A program made the translations under genes and the position numbers. Source: Bacteroidota bacterium (GTDB taxonomy: Bacteria; Bacteroidota; Bacteroidia; Chitinophagales; BACL12). From it: a DNA stretch of 57,452 nucleotides. The DNA lies in assembly GCA_016124275.1 (NCBI GenBank), contig WGOA01000002.1:1-57452 (forward strand), written 5' to 3'. The notes below the pieces were generated by a model, which searched no databases, had not been told where the DNA came from, and was given only the letters and a program-made list of their open reading frames with translations. Below are positions 37,521-46,511 of this stretch, piece after piece; position 1 is the first letter of the stretch, and the number at the start of each line of letters is the position of its first letter.

Positions 37521-38389
37521 GTTTCTCGGATTTGGCCAGCCCGACGACTGAGTAAAAACACAAGCAGCACCGCCACCAGCGCGGTGTACAGCACGGCCAT
37601 GGCATGGCCCAGCGGTATGTTGCTCAGGTCAAAACGCTGCATTTGCTCGGTGATGTACACGGTAACAACGCGCGGCGAACTCCGGCCCAAGAGCAGCGGA
37701 ATCTCATAGGTGCCGAAGAGATACACAGCGTAGAGCAGCAACAGCGGCAGGCTCCGGCGCAGCAGCAACGGGGCGTAAATGCGACGGGCAAACTGGGCAC
37801 GGCGGCTGCCCAGTGCATCAGCGGCCCGGCGCAGGGCTGGCATGTTCTCTTGCTGTGCCTGGTTGATGAACGCGAGCGTAAAAAATGGTGTGAGCAAAAA
37901 CACCTGCGTAAGAATGATTCCGGTGGAAAGGGCATCGTTCACCAAACGAGGGAATTGGTCGATTCCGGCACTCAGGCCCAGCGCATAGGCCACGCGGCTC
38001 AGGAAGCCCGACGGGCTGAGCAAGGCCAGAAAGGCAAAGGCCGCCACCACCGGTGGCATGGTCAACGGAAGGAACAACCAGCCTTGCAGGCCCTTGTTGC
38101 GCTGGTTAAACACAAACGCATACGAAAGAGGCAAGGCGAACAGCAGGATCATCCCAATGGAAATCGCGGATAAACCAAAGGTGTAGGACAAGGTCTGCCA
38201 GGCTTCGCCGCCTTCGGAGGGCGGCGCGAACAGGCGTTGCCAAGTGCCGGGCTGACCAGAGATCCCTTGCAGCGGGCGCAGGCTGCAATGCAGTGAGTAG
38301 CCCCAACCGGCCAGGAGCGGAACGACGGTCAGCAGTGCATATACCCAGAGAAAAGGAGCGGAAAATCGCTTGCTACTGGTTAATGACAT
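37517..38389 (-). CDS. ABC transporter permease, first subunit (YnjC-like half)
   Basis: 290 residues from ATG 38389 (MSLTSSKRFSAPFLWVYALL). Six predicted spans; the EAA-type loop reads RRAADALGSRRAQFARRIYAPLLLRRS. The start lies 17 bases inside the end of the binding-protein gene, showing tight coupling. Forms the channel together with the second permease. Confidence 0.9.
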   Translation of the reverse strand: MSLTSSKRFSAPFLWVYALLTVVPLLAGWGYSLHCSLRPLQGISGQPGTWQRLFAPPSEGGEAWQTLSYTFGLSAISIGMILLFALPLSYAFVFNQRNKGLQGWLFLPLTMPPVVAAFAFLALLSPSGFLSRVAYALGLSAGIDQFPRLVNDALSTGIILTQVFLLTPFFTLAFINQAQQENMPALRRAADALGSRRAQFARRIYAPLLLRRSLPLLLLYAVYLFGTYEIPLLLGRSSPRVVTVYITEQMQRFDLSNIPLGHAMAVLYTALVAVLLVFLLSRRAGQIRET

Positions 38390-39611
38390 GGGTCCTAAAA
38401 TCGGCAAAAAGGCGGATCATGTATTCCGGGGCCGGCTCCATCAAGGCGCGGTCTTGAATGATGGCCCGATCCGGAGCATACTTGCGGCCGTGTAAGGCAT
38501 CAAAACGCTGCGCCCATTCCGGCTCAAGTTTGTCCAGCGCCAGAATGGTTCCGTCGCCCCAGACGCTGGGCTTCATCTTTTCCCACTGGGCTTCAGGCGA
38601 AATCAGAAAGTTGATGACCAACATGGCGGCTTCGCGTTCGGCAGCTCCGGCCGGGATGCCCAAATAATGGCTGTTCTGAATGGTACCCGTCAGCGGAACA
38701 TAAGCCCGGCTATTGCCAGGGAAAAAGCCTTCGGCAATCTTGTTGTCCACTTCGGCGTCGTTGTTGCTCATGGTAAACCACAATTCGCCATTGGCAAAAA
38801 GCTGATGCATTTGCGCCAGCGAAGCCGGAAAACTTTGGCCCTTGTTCCAGAAATGCTTTTTATTGCGGTTGATGAACGCCCAAAGTTCAGCGCTGTGTTG
38901 CGCATAAAGGGCTTCGTCAAAGGCTCCGTTCAGCGCCGTGTCGCCGCCGGCAAATGCGATCAGCCAACTCTTGAGCAAGGTCATGCCGGTAAAGTCGTGG
39001 CCGAACGTGAATTTGCCTGGATTTGCTGCCCACCAGCGCTCCCAATCCGCCAGCGTCTGGGGTGGCTGAGGCACCTGGGCAGTGTCGTAAATCAAGGCCA
39101 TTTGCACATTGCCCCAGGGACATTCCCACCCATTCACGGGCTGCTGAAAATCATAAGCAATGAACGGGCTCCCCCAATTCACATAGCGGCTGTTGGGCAA
39201 ACGCTCGGTGAAGGGGCCGTACAACCCGTCTATTTGCCGCAACTGGTAAAACGTCTCCCCGTTGATCCAGACCAGATCCAGGGCACTGGTCTTGCGGCCG
39301 GCGTCCTGCTCGGCCATCAGCGTGCTAACCACTTGCGACCCCTGGCCGCTGACCAGTTCCAAGTCAATCCCAAAGCGCTCTTTGACGCGAGGCCTGACCC
39401 ATTCCTGCATGTAACGGTTGATCAGGGGATCGCCCTGCCACATCATCATGGTGACGGTTTGGTCGCGGGCCGCTTCCTCCATCTGCTCCCAGGAGGCGTT
39501 GGCAGGAAGTTCGGCGGCACCCTCCGGGTTCTTGCTGCCACACCCGCTGGCCAGCAAGAAGGTTGCCAACAAAAACACCGGCAAAACCACATGAAAACAT
39601 CTGTATAACAT
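38373..39611 (-). CDS. YnjB-like ABC transporter substrate-binding lipoprotein
   Basis: 412 residues from ATG 39611. Signal peptide ends in lipobox LASGC, so it is anchored in a membrane facing the periplasm. The mature part shows WEQMEEAARDQTVTMMMWQGDPLINRY, SALDLVWINGETFYQL and GWECPWGNVQMALIYDT, the pattern of E. coli YnjB, a binding protein of unknown substrate. Domain size fits a two-lobed extracellular solute-binding protein. It begins 32 bases after the TonB receptor stop. Confidence 0.88.
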   Translation of the reverse strand: MLYRCFHVVLPVFLLATFLLASGCGSKNPEGAAELPANASWEQMEEAARDQTVTMMMWQGDPLINRYMQEWVRPRVKERFGIDLELVSGQGSQVVSTLMAEQDAGRKTSALDLVWINGETFYQLRQIDGLYGPFTERLPNSRYVNWGSPFIAYDFQQPVNGWECPWGNVQMALIYDTAQVPQPPQTLADWERWWAANPGKFTFGHDFTGMTLLKSWLIAFAGGDTALNGAFDEALYAQHSAELWAFINRNKKHFWNKGQSFPASLAQMHQLFANGELWFTMSNNDAEVDNKIAEGFFPGNSRAYVPLTGTIQNSHYLGIPAGAAEREAAMLVINFLISPEAQWEKMKPSVWGDGTILALDKLEPEWAQRFDALHGRKYAPDRAIIQDRALMEPAPEYMIRLFADFRTHVINQ

Positions 39612-39643
39612 TACTAATAATATGGACAACAAAAGCTATGCGC

Positions 39644-42600
39644 TTAAAAAAACCAGCGCAGCGAAAACTGAAACTGCCGGGGCGGCGCTGCATTCCGGCG
39701 AATCAATACCCCTGAAGAAGCGGGCCCCGGCTGCACCTGGTTGCTTTGTGTGGCGTTGTTGCTGTACCCGGTCAGGTTCTCGGCGTTGAACAGGTTGAAC
39801 ACGGAAGCCCCGAGTTCCAGGCGCGTCACGTCCGCATCACCATCCGCGCTCTTGCCCAGCGGAATTTCGTAAAACACGCTGGCATCAAAGGTGCTGGCCC
39901 AGGGCAGGCGGTCGCTGTTGCGGGCTTCGCCGGGAGCGCGGTCGCTGTTGCCCACGTACGCATCGCCGAAGGAGCGGCCGTCGCCGTTCAGGTCGGTGGT
40001 GCCGTAGAGGCTGCCGTCCGGAACGCGGTTAATCGGCTGGCCACTTTGCAGTAAACCCGCCATGGTAACCGTCAGCCTTTGAACCGGAAAATAACTGGCA
40101 ATGGCGTTGATCAAATGGGTTCGGTCGTTGATGGACGGCCCCCATTCGGCCTCAAAATCATTGGCGTCCATGGCGCGGAAGTTTATGTCTTCCGTGTTGT
40201 TCTCCAGGAATGAAAGCGTGTACATCAGGCGAAGGGCCCAATTGTCGCTGCCCCGCGCTTTCTGCCAGGTGAAGTTGGCGGCGTAATAATTGCTGCGGCC
40301 GTCTGTTTCGGTTACCATCACGTTGCGCGAAATGCCCCGCAGCGTATCGCCGTTAACGATGCTGTACACGCCGGAAGCGTCGCTGAAAACAGGCACAGGT
40401 CGCGAAGCGTCGGCCTCCGATTGCGGGCGCACCACCACATTGTCCGGATCAATGGGATAAGCGGCCGGCGCATTCAAGTCGCGCAGGCGAAACAAATCAT
40501 AGGAACGGTTGTGCATCAGGTCCACGTAAAACAGCGACTGCGCGTTGACTTTGTGCTGGTAACCCAACATGAACTGATGCGAATAGGGGTTATCATAGCC
40601 TTCCGGGTTCAGGATGCGGAGTTCGTTCTGAAAAGCCTGATCGCGCTGGGCCTGGAGCTCGGCCGGCAAAGGTCCGCCCAGGTATGGCACGCCGGGGACA
40701 TTGGCCGAAAGGTTGCCTTCGTTGGTGACCGCGTCAAGGTCGGTCGAGGCCGGCAAAATGCCCTGATCAATCAACGCCTGCAACTGCGCGCGGTAGCCCG
40801 CCGACGTCGAGTTAAACTGCAGGGCATCGCTGACAATAGCATAAATTATCTTATTGTAGTAGATGCCGTATCCCAGGCGAAGGGCAGAGCGCTCGCTGAG
40901 CTGGTAATTGGCGCTGAAGCGGGGTGCAATGTTGTTCAAGTCCAGGTCTTCACCCCCGCCCTCGCTCAGGTTGTCCACGTCATAGCGAAGGCCTAAGCTG
41001 AGGCTTAGTTTGTTGGTAGCGCGAAACTCATCTTCGAGGTACACACTCCCGATGATTTGATTGTCGCCGAACGAAGTCGGACGCAATTCCACCGAATAAT
41101 TGAGCACATCCACATCAGACGGGAGATCCGCAGGCAGCAACCCCGTGCCAAGACCGGAGAGTCCAGCCAGTTGCATATCGGTTAATTGCACCGTGTAGTT
41201 TCCGTTGGGATTGCCACCGCCAAACAGCGCAAAGCTGGAATGCCGGAACTCCCCTCCCGCCTTCACGGTGTGGCGGCTCATGGTCCAGGTGCCTTTCTGC
41301 TGAACAACATGGGTCTGTTCGTTTTCATCAAATACGTAACCGGGATGCCCCAAAACGGCTACGGTCTGGCCTACCGGATCCAGCACGGTTACCTGCGGAA
41401 GTCCTTCGTCTTCGGGCGCGGCATAATTCCAGTCAAACGCGCCGAACTGATAATTGGCCTCGTAGGTAAGCTTATCGCCGGTGTAGGTGTTTTTGAGCGC
41501 TGCGTTCAGGGAGCGCCGCGTTTGCGTGTTGCCTGCGCTCGGGAAGGTAACCCCGCCTTCCAGGCCCCCGCCTTGCCGCTCAATGCTGACAGAGCCCCCG
41601 TTAACGCGCAAACTGGAATGCCAGTTGCTGCTCCAGTGCTGATCCAGACGCGCGCTGAGGTAGGTGAAACTGTTGTTGCCAGCGACGGTCTCGTTGATCC
41701 CCAGTTGTGGAACATTGAGCAGGTTATCCTTAAAATCAGCGGTGTGCTCAAGATTCAGAAACAAAAAGGTCTTGTCCCGGCGCAGGGGACCGCCAACACT
41801 GAACCCGCCCTGGTGGCGCATGAAGCCGTCGCGCACCTGGTTGCCGCTCAGATCGCGCTGGGCGTAAGGCGAAGAGGCATCGGTCAACTCGCCGGGGCGC
41901 GTCAGGTAAAAGACTTCGCCGGTCCAGGTATTGGTGCCGCTTTGCGAGGTGATGTTGATGATGCCGTTGTTGGTCAGGCCGTGCTCCGCGCTAAAGTTGT
42001 TGGTCAGCGCCGTGATGTTGCGCGTAAAGCCAACGGGCATGGCAAAGCGCTGGCCGCCGAGAAAATTCTCGTTGTTGTCCAGCCCGTCTATTTGATAGCT
42101 GGTGTACAGCGAATTGGCGCCATTAATGGCCACATTGGGCGCCTCCGGATAAAACCCGGTGGCCTGGGTAATGTTGGGCAGGCGGTACAAACTGCGCGTG
42201 ATGTCGCGACCTTCTACGGGCAACAAACTGAGCTCACGCGCCGTCAATTCGCTGGCCACCTGGGCATTGACGGTATTGATGTCCTGGCGTTCGTAGGCCG
42301 AAATGGAAACCGCCTGCAGCAACTGGTTGCGCTCGCTTACCGCCAACGTCAGGCTGGAGGTGCGCCCGGAAACCAGCACAAGTTCCTGCTGCCCTTCCAC
42401 CAGGTTCATGATGCCCGATGCAAGCTCGATCCGGTAACGGCCGGCAGTGCTCAACCCTTCAAATCGAACCTTGCCCTGGTCGTTGGTGGTGCGTACCCCT
42501 TCGAACCCAATGTCTTCGTTCACCAACCTTACCGGTTGAAAGGGCGCCGGCTCAGCATTTTCTGCATCCAGGAGGGTAATATCCAGCGCAGCCTGGCCAA

Positions 42601-42664
42601 ATAGCTGGGAAGCACCCAGCAAAAAGCTGGTGCATAACATAATTTTAATTATGTTGTTAAACAT
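39644..42664 (-). CDS. TonB-dependent outer membrane receptor (Oar-like, with carboxypeptidase-regulatory domain)
   Basis: About 1006 residues from ATG 42664, chosen because an A-rich stretch (ACATTAAAAAAAAATACT) stands before it and a signal peptide (IMLCTSFLLGASQLFG) follows; ATG 42691 would lie inside nadE. Residues 25-115 form a beta-sandwich of the CarboxypepD_reg type (GKVRFEGLSTAGRYRIEL), then a plug domain (RDITRSLYRLPNIT, IDGLDNNENFL) and a large barrel ending in FSLRWFF, a typical C-terminal aromatic. SGTNTWTGEVFYLTRPG recalls Oar-type receptors. Probably the outer membrane gate of the downstream ABC system. Confidence 0.92.
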   Translation of the reverse strand: MFNNIIKIMLCTSFLLGASQLFGQAALDITLLDAENAEPAPFQPVRLVNEDIGFEGVRTTNDQGKVRFEGLSTAGRYRIELASGIMNLVEGQQELVLVSGRTSSLTLAVSERNQLLQAVSISAYERQDINTVNAQVASELTARELSLLPVEGRDITRSLYRLPNITQATGFYPEAPNVAINGANSLYTSYQIDGLDNNENFLGGQRFAMPVGFTRNITALTNNFSAEHGLTNNGIINITSQSGTNTWTGEVFYLTRPGELTDASSPYAQRDLSGNQVRDGFMRHQGGFSVGGPLRRDKTFLFLNLEHTADFKDNLLNVPQLGINETVAGNNSFTYLSARLDQHWSSNWHSSLRVNGGSVSIERQGGGLEGGVTFPSAGNTQTRRSLNAALKNTYTGDKLTYEANYQFGAFDWNYAAPEDEGLPQVTVLDPVGQTVAVLGHPGYVFDENEQTHVVQQKGTWTMSRHTVKAGGEFRHSSFALFGGGNPNGNYTVQLTDMQLAGLSGLGTGLLPADLPSDVDVLNYSVELRPTSFGDNQIIGSVYLEDEFRATNKLSLSLGLRYDVDNLSEGGGEDLDLNNIAPRFSANYQLSERSALRLGYGIYYNKIIYAIVSDALQFNSTSAGYRAQLQALIDQGILPASTDLDAVTNEGNLSANVPGVPYLGGPLPAELQAQRDQAFQNELRILNPEGYDNPYSHQFMLGYQHKVNAQSLFYVDLMHNRSYDLFRLRDLNAPAAYPIDPDNVVVRPQSEADASRPVPVFSDASGVYSIVNGDTLRGISRNVMVTETDGRSNYYAANFTWQKARGSDNWALRLMYTLSFLENNTEDINFRAMDANDFEAEWGPSINDRTHLINAIASYFPVQRLTVTMAGLLQSGQPINRVPDGSLYGTTDLNGDGRSFGDAYVGNSDRAPGEARNSDRLPWASTFDASVFYEIPLGKSADGDADVTRLELGASVFNLFNAENLTGYSNNATQSNQVQPGPASSGVLIRRNAAPPRQFQFSLRWFF

Positions 42665-42675
42665 AGTATTTTTTT

Positions 42676-44322
42676 TTAATGTAAATACCATCCGACAATG
42701 GGCATACGCCGCCCCATACCAAAAGCCTTGGGGGATACGCGCAAAATGGGGGGAGTCTGATGGCGCTTGTATTCGTTGATGTTGACCAAACGCAGGGTGC
42801 GCCGGACTAGTTCCTCGTCAAAGCCCATAGCGATAATCTCGCGCGGGCCTTTGCGGTGTTCGATGTATTGCAACAACACAGCATCCAGTTGGTCGTACTC
42901 CGGGAGCGAGTCTGAATCTTTCTGGTTGTGCCGCAGCTCCGCCGAAGGCGGCTTGGTCAGAATGTTGGCGGGAATGACTTCGCGCTCGCGGTTGATTTCC
43001 GCACACAGCGCATACACTTCGGTTTTGTACACATCGCCGATCACCGAAAGCCCGCCGCACATGTCGCCGTAGAGGGTGCCATAACCCACGGCCGCTTCGC
43101 TTTTGTTGCTGGTATTCAGCAAGATATACCCGTGCTTGTTGCTCAGGGCCATCAGGCAAACTGCCCGGAGCCGGGCTTGCAAGTTCTCTTCCGTCAGGTC
43201 GAAGGGCTTGCCCGCAAAGAGCGGCTGCAGTTCAGCCAGGAAGGTCTCGTACAAGGTCGAAATGGGCAGGATGTCGTGGGATACGCCCAGATTGGCGCAC
43301 AGCGCCAGGCTGTCTGCAATGCTGTGATCGCTGCTGAAGGGGGAGGGCATCAACACGGCGCGCACGTGCTCGGGGCCCAGCGCCTCCGCAGCTAAAACCA
43401 GCGTCAGCGCAGAATCCACCCCGCCGGAAAGGCCCAAAATGGCATCGCGGAAACCGAGTTTGCCAAAATAGTCGCGGATGCCCATGACCAGCGCCCGCCG
43501 AATGAGGTCGTATTTCTCGCGGGGCTGGGGGCCGGGGGGGGGCGAGTTCGCTCCCATTTCAGCCAAATCCACCACGCGCAGGCATTCTTCAAAGTAGGGC
43601 AGCTCTTCGTACACCGTGCCATCGGCACGCAAGGCCACACTGCCGCCATCAAAAAGCAGCTCCGTCTGGGCACCGACATGGTTGACGTAGACCAACGGCA
43701 GGCCATAGCGCTCGCAGTTGTGCCGGAGCACCGAAAGCCTCTCGCCCGCTTGCCCATAGTGGAAGGGCGAAGCCGAAAGGTTAAGGATGAGCGTAGGCTC
43801 TTGGGCCATGAGCTCATCCATCGGACAGCTGGGATAGAGCGGGTTCTCGTTGCCCACGTTCCAAAGGTCTTCGCAGATGGTCAGCGCCAGGCGCTCGCCG
43901 CGCCAGTGCACCAGGTGAAAATCGCGGTTGGGCTCAAAGTAACGGTACTCGTCAAAGACGTCGTAGGTGGGTAAAAGTGCCTTGTGCACCACGTCCAAAA
44001 TGGCTCCGTCGGCCAAGAAAAAGGCGGAATTGTAGAGGTCCTTGCCCTCAACGCGCGGATTCACCGACGGACTGCCAACCACGATCGCGATGCCCTGCGA
44101 CAGCTCGGCCAATTGGGCCACCACGGCATCGCAGCGTCGGATAAAGTCGTTAAACTCTAAAAAGTCGCGGGGCGGATAGCCGCACACCGCCAATTCCGGA
44201 AAGAGGATCATGTCAGCCCCCTGAGCCTTGGCCTCTGCCACCGCGCGGGACATTTTGGCGAAATTGCCCTCAAAATTTCCGATGTGGAAATTGAGTTGTG
44301 CCAGCGCGATTTTCATGGGCAT
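42676..44322 (-). CDS. nadE: Glutamine-dependent NAD+ synthetase
   Basis: Last step of NAD synthesis. 548 residues (546 if ATG 44316 is used). N-terminal nitrilase-type amidase: Glu in ILFPELAVCGYPPRDF, Lys in VHKALLPTYDVFDE, Cys in LTICEDLW. C-terminal synthetase: ATP loop ILGLSGGVDSALTLVLAAEALG, TSNKSEAAVGYGTLYGDMCGG. Ends 11 bases before the receptor start, so transcripts may run on, though its job is general metabolism. Confidence 0.97.
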   Translation of the reverse strand: MPMKIALAQLNFHIGNFEGNFAKMSRAVAEAKAQGADMILFPELAVCGYPPRDFLEFNDFIRRCDAVVAQLAELSQGIAIVVGSPSVNPRVEGKDLYNSAFFLADGAILDVVHKALLPTYDVFDEYRYFEPNRDFHLVHWRGERLALTICEDLWNVGNENPLYPSCPMDELMAQEPTLILNLSASPFHYGQAGERLSVLRHNCERYGLPLVYVNHVGAQTELLFDGGSVALRADGTVYEELPYFEECLRVVDLAEMGANSPPPGPQPREKYDLIRRALVMGIRDYFGKLGFRDAILGLSGGVDSALTLVLAAEALGPEHVRAVLMPSPFSSDHSIADSLALCANLGVSHDILPISTLYETFLAELQPLFAGKPFDLTEENLQARLRAVCLMALSNKHGYILLNTSNKSEAAVGYGTLYGDMCGGLSVIGDVYKTEVYALCAEINREREVIPANILTKPPSAELRHNQKDSDSLPEYDQLDAVLLQYIEHRKGPREIIAMGFDEELVRRTLRLVNINEYKRHQTPPILRVSPKAFGMGRRMPIVGWYLH

Positions 44323-44339
44323 TGCACCTGCGGGTTGCC

Positions 44340-45032
44340 TTAAAAAAACACCGCCACGTTCAACGCCACATGGTTAAGCGTGATTTTGTCGTTGTCGCCG
44401 TCGTCGTAGATGTTGACAAAACCGTTGCGGTACACCAAGCCGGCACTCAGGGTCAGGTGCTCGGCCAGGTCATATTCTACTCCCCCGCCCACTTCCAGGC
44501 CGACATTCAACAAATTGGCATTGCCAATTTTGCGGTTTACTTCGGCGGGGATCAGAATTTGCACGGGATCGTAGGAACGGTCGCCTCGTGCGCGAATGTT
44601 CACGCCGGGAACCATGCCGATGACGCCGTAGAATCTGTAGTAATTCAACTCGGTTGCCGTGAGCCTGAACATGACCGGAACTTCAATGTATTGAAGGCGA
44701 TTAACATCATTGACACTAAAAACCAGGTTGGTATTGTCCTCCAGACTGCCGCCAGCCATGGTCACGAGTGCCCCAGTGGCCAGCGCATAGCGCCCGCTTT
44801 CGTTCAGCGCAACATCCACCAACATCCCGTATTGAAAGCCCATCCTGGCACCGGCGTTGCTGATGGCCGCATTGTCCGGGCGATGCCAGGAGACCAGCGG
44901 CGTAGCCGAAAGGCCAATTCGAACCGGACTTTGCCCTTGAGTGGCCTGCGAAGCGGTTAAAATGAAGACCAGCAACGCCAGCATCATCCCAAAAAACCGC
45001 TTAGAGGATTGCGGGAAAACAAACATCGCCAT
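44340..45032 (-). CDS. Outer membrane beta-barrel protein (PorT-like fold)
   Basis: 230 residues. Signal peptide (MMLALLVFILTASQATQG), then alternating strands such as IGLSATPLVSWHRP, YGMLVDVALNESGRYALATGALV, YIEVPVMFRLTATE, LNVGLEVGGGVEYDLAEHLTLSAGLVYR, ending in VAVFF. Fits the 8-stranded PorT/OmpA-like barrels common in this phylum. The function is not known. Seventeen bases upstream of nadE, divergent from gldB. Confidence 0.78.
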   Translation of the reverse strand: MAMFVFPQSSKRFFGMMLALLVFILTASQATQGQSPVRIGLSATPLVSWHRPDNAAISNAGARMGFQYGMLVDVALNESGRYALATGALVTMAGGSLEDNTNLVFSVNDVNRLQYIEVPVMFRLTATELNYYRFYGVIGMVPGVNIRARGDRSYDPVQILIPAEVNRKIGNANLLNVGLEVGGGVEYDLAEHLTLSAGLVYRNGFVNIYDDGDNDKITLNHVALNVAVFF

Positions 45033-45174
45033 AAGATTTGTAATGTTACGGGGGAAGAGTTTCTGTTTCGCTGTGCGGCTGTGGCAGCCATTCCGCAGCG
45101 ACTTAACTTTGAGCCGACGGCCCCACTCAGCTTAACGCCTCTAAGTCCTATTCTGCCGCCAAAACTAAAGGAAA

Positions 45175-46272
45175 ATGTGGAACCCACGTCTAAACGTCAG
45201 CAGGTCGCCAATCCCGGAATCCTCTTGTGGCGCGCTTTTCCTGCTGGCTTTCTGCGTGTTGCTGGCATCCGGATGTGGAAAAAAGAACAGCGGCCCTGAT
45301 CTTCCCGCACCTGACATCAGCGAGGTTCCATCCAGCTTGACGGTGGTGCGTGCCGATGCGCTTTTAAAGGCTCCCGATGCCGCTTCGTTCGAAGCTGCCT
45401 GGCAGGACTTTTACGCCAGGCACCCGGCCTTTACCGTCTTTTACCGCGACTGGCTGTTGCAAATTCCACCCGACAGCTTGCCGGATGACGGCAATCCAAT
45501 CCCGGCCATTTACCGCACGTTCGTTGCTCCTCCCACCATGCGCGCACTCAACGACACGCTGCACGACCGGTTGGGCGCATTGCAGCAACCGATTGCCGAG
45601 CTGGACCTTGCGTATCGCTACCACCGTTATTACTACCCGCTGGACACGCTTCCGCCGGTTTACCTGTACTCGGGCATCTTTGGGCAACCGGTAGATTTGA
45701 CCCCTGACTTTGCGGCAGTAGCCCTGACCATGTTTCTGGGGCGTGATTTCAGCGGTTACCGCAGCTTTCCCTCCGAAAATCTTCCCCGCTTTCTCTACCA
45801 CCGCCTGGAACCGGCTTACATCCCTGTTCGGGTCATGGACGCGGTGGCGCGCACCCGCTGGGTGCCCGAGTTTCCCGAAAATTCGGTGCTCCAGCACATG
45901 ATTTACGAGGGCAAACTGCTGGCCTACCTGGACCGCGTGATGCCTGCCGTTCCGGATTCACTCAAGATTGGTTACACGGCGCTTCAACAGGAATGGGTAG
46001 AGGTAAACCAAGCCGAAGCTTGGGCCTTGCTCGTGGGCGAATCGCTCTTGTTCAGCACCCGCACCCAGGACATCGCCCGGATTGTGGGCGAAGGGCCCCA
46101 TACCAAGGGCATGAGCCTGGAGTCGCCATCAAGGGTGGGGGTTTGGCTCGGGTGGCAAATTGTGCGGGCTTATCTGGAACGCTACCCAAACACTACTCTG
46201 GATGAGCTTTTCGCTATGCAAGACGCCCGGCAACTGCTGGAACTTTCGCGATGGAAGGCTGAGACTCCCTGA
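45175..46272 (+). CDS. gldB: Gliding motility lipoprotein GldB
   Basis: 365 residues. Signal peptide with lipobox LLASGC near residue 34. The C-terminal half is diagnostic: QHMIYEGKLLAYLDRVMPAVPDSLKIGYT, PSRVGVWLGWQIVRAYLERYPNTTLDELFAMQDARQLLELSRWKAE. GldB is an envelope lipoprotein needed for gliding and SprB secretion. gldC, often next to gldB, is not found here. Divergent from the barrel gene, gap 142 bases. Confidence 0.9.
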   Translation: MWNPRLNVSRSPIPESSCGALFLLAFCVLLASGCGKKNSGPDLPAPDISEVPSSLTVVRADALLKAPDAASFEAAWQDFYARHPAFTVFYRDWLLQIPPDSLPDDGNPIPAIYRTFVAPPTMRALNDTLHDRLGALQQPIAELDLAYRYHRYYYPLDTLPPVYLYSGIFGQPVDLTPDFAAVALTMFLGRDFSGYRSFPSENLPRFLYHRLEPAYIPVRVMDAVARTRWVPEFPENSVLQHMIYEGKLLAYLDRVMPAVPDSLKIGYTALQQEWVEVNQAEAWALLVGESLLFSTRTQDIARIVGEGPHTKGMSLESPSRVGVWLGWQIVRAYLERYPNTTLDELFAMQDARQLLELSRWKAETP

Positions 46273-46511
46273 GCCGGGTTGGCCCTTGCATCCACTGCTC
46301 TATGGCATCCGCTTCTTTATGGCATCCCCATTTATGGCTATTTTTCAGAAAAAAAACTACAAAATGTAAATAACTGTATTCATAAACATTATAAAATCAA
46401 TGGATTAAATAATAATTTTAGACAGCAGTTTAGCCCTCTTGTAACCTGTTAGGCTCTTTTCCGTATGTCGTAGTATGTTATTGGGTACCGTACTGCCCTT
46501 TTTCGCCTTCT

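Noticed and set aside
41186..42604. 472-codon plus-strand frame
   Set aside because: Antisense of the TonB receptor gene, no recognisable protein features.
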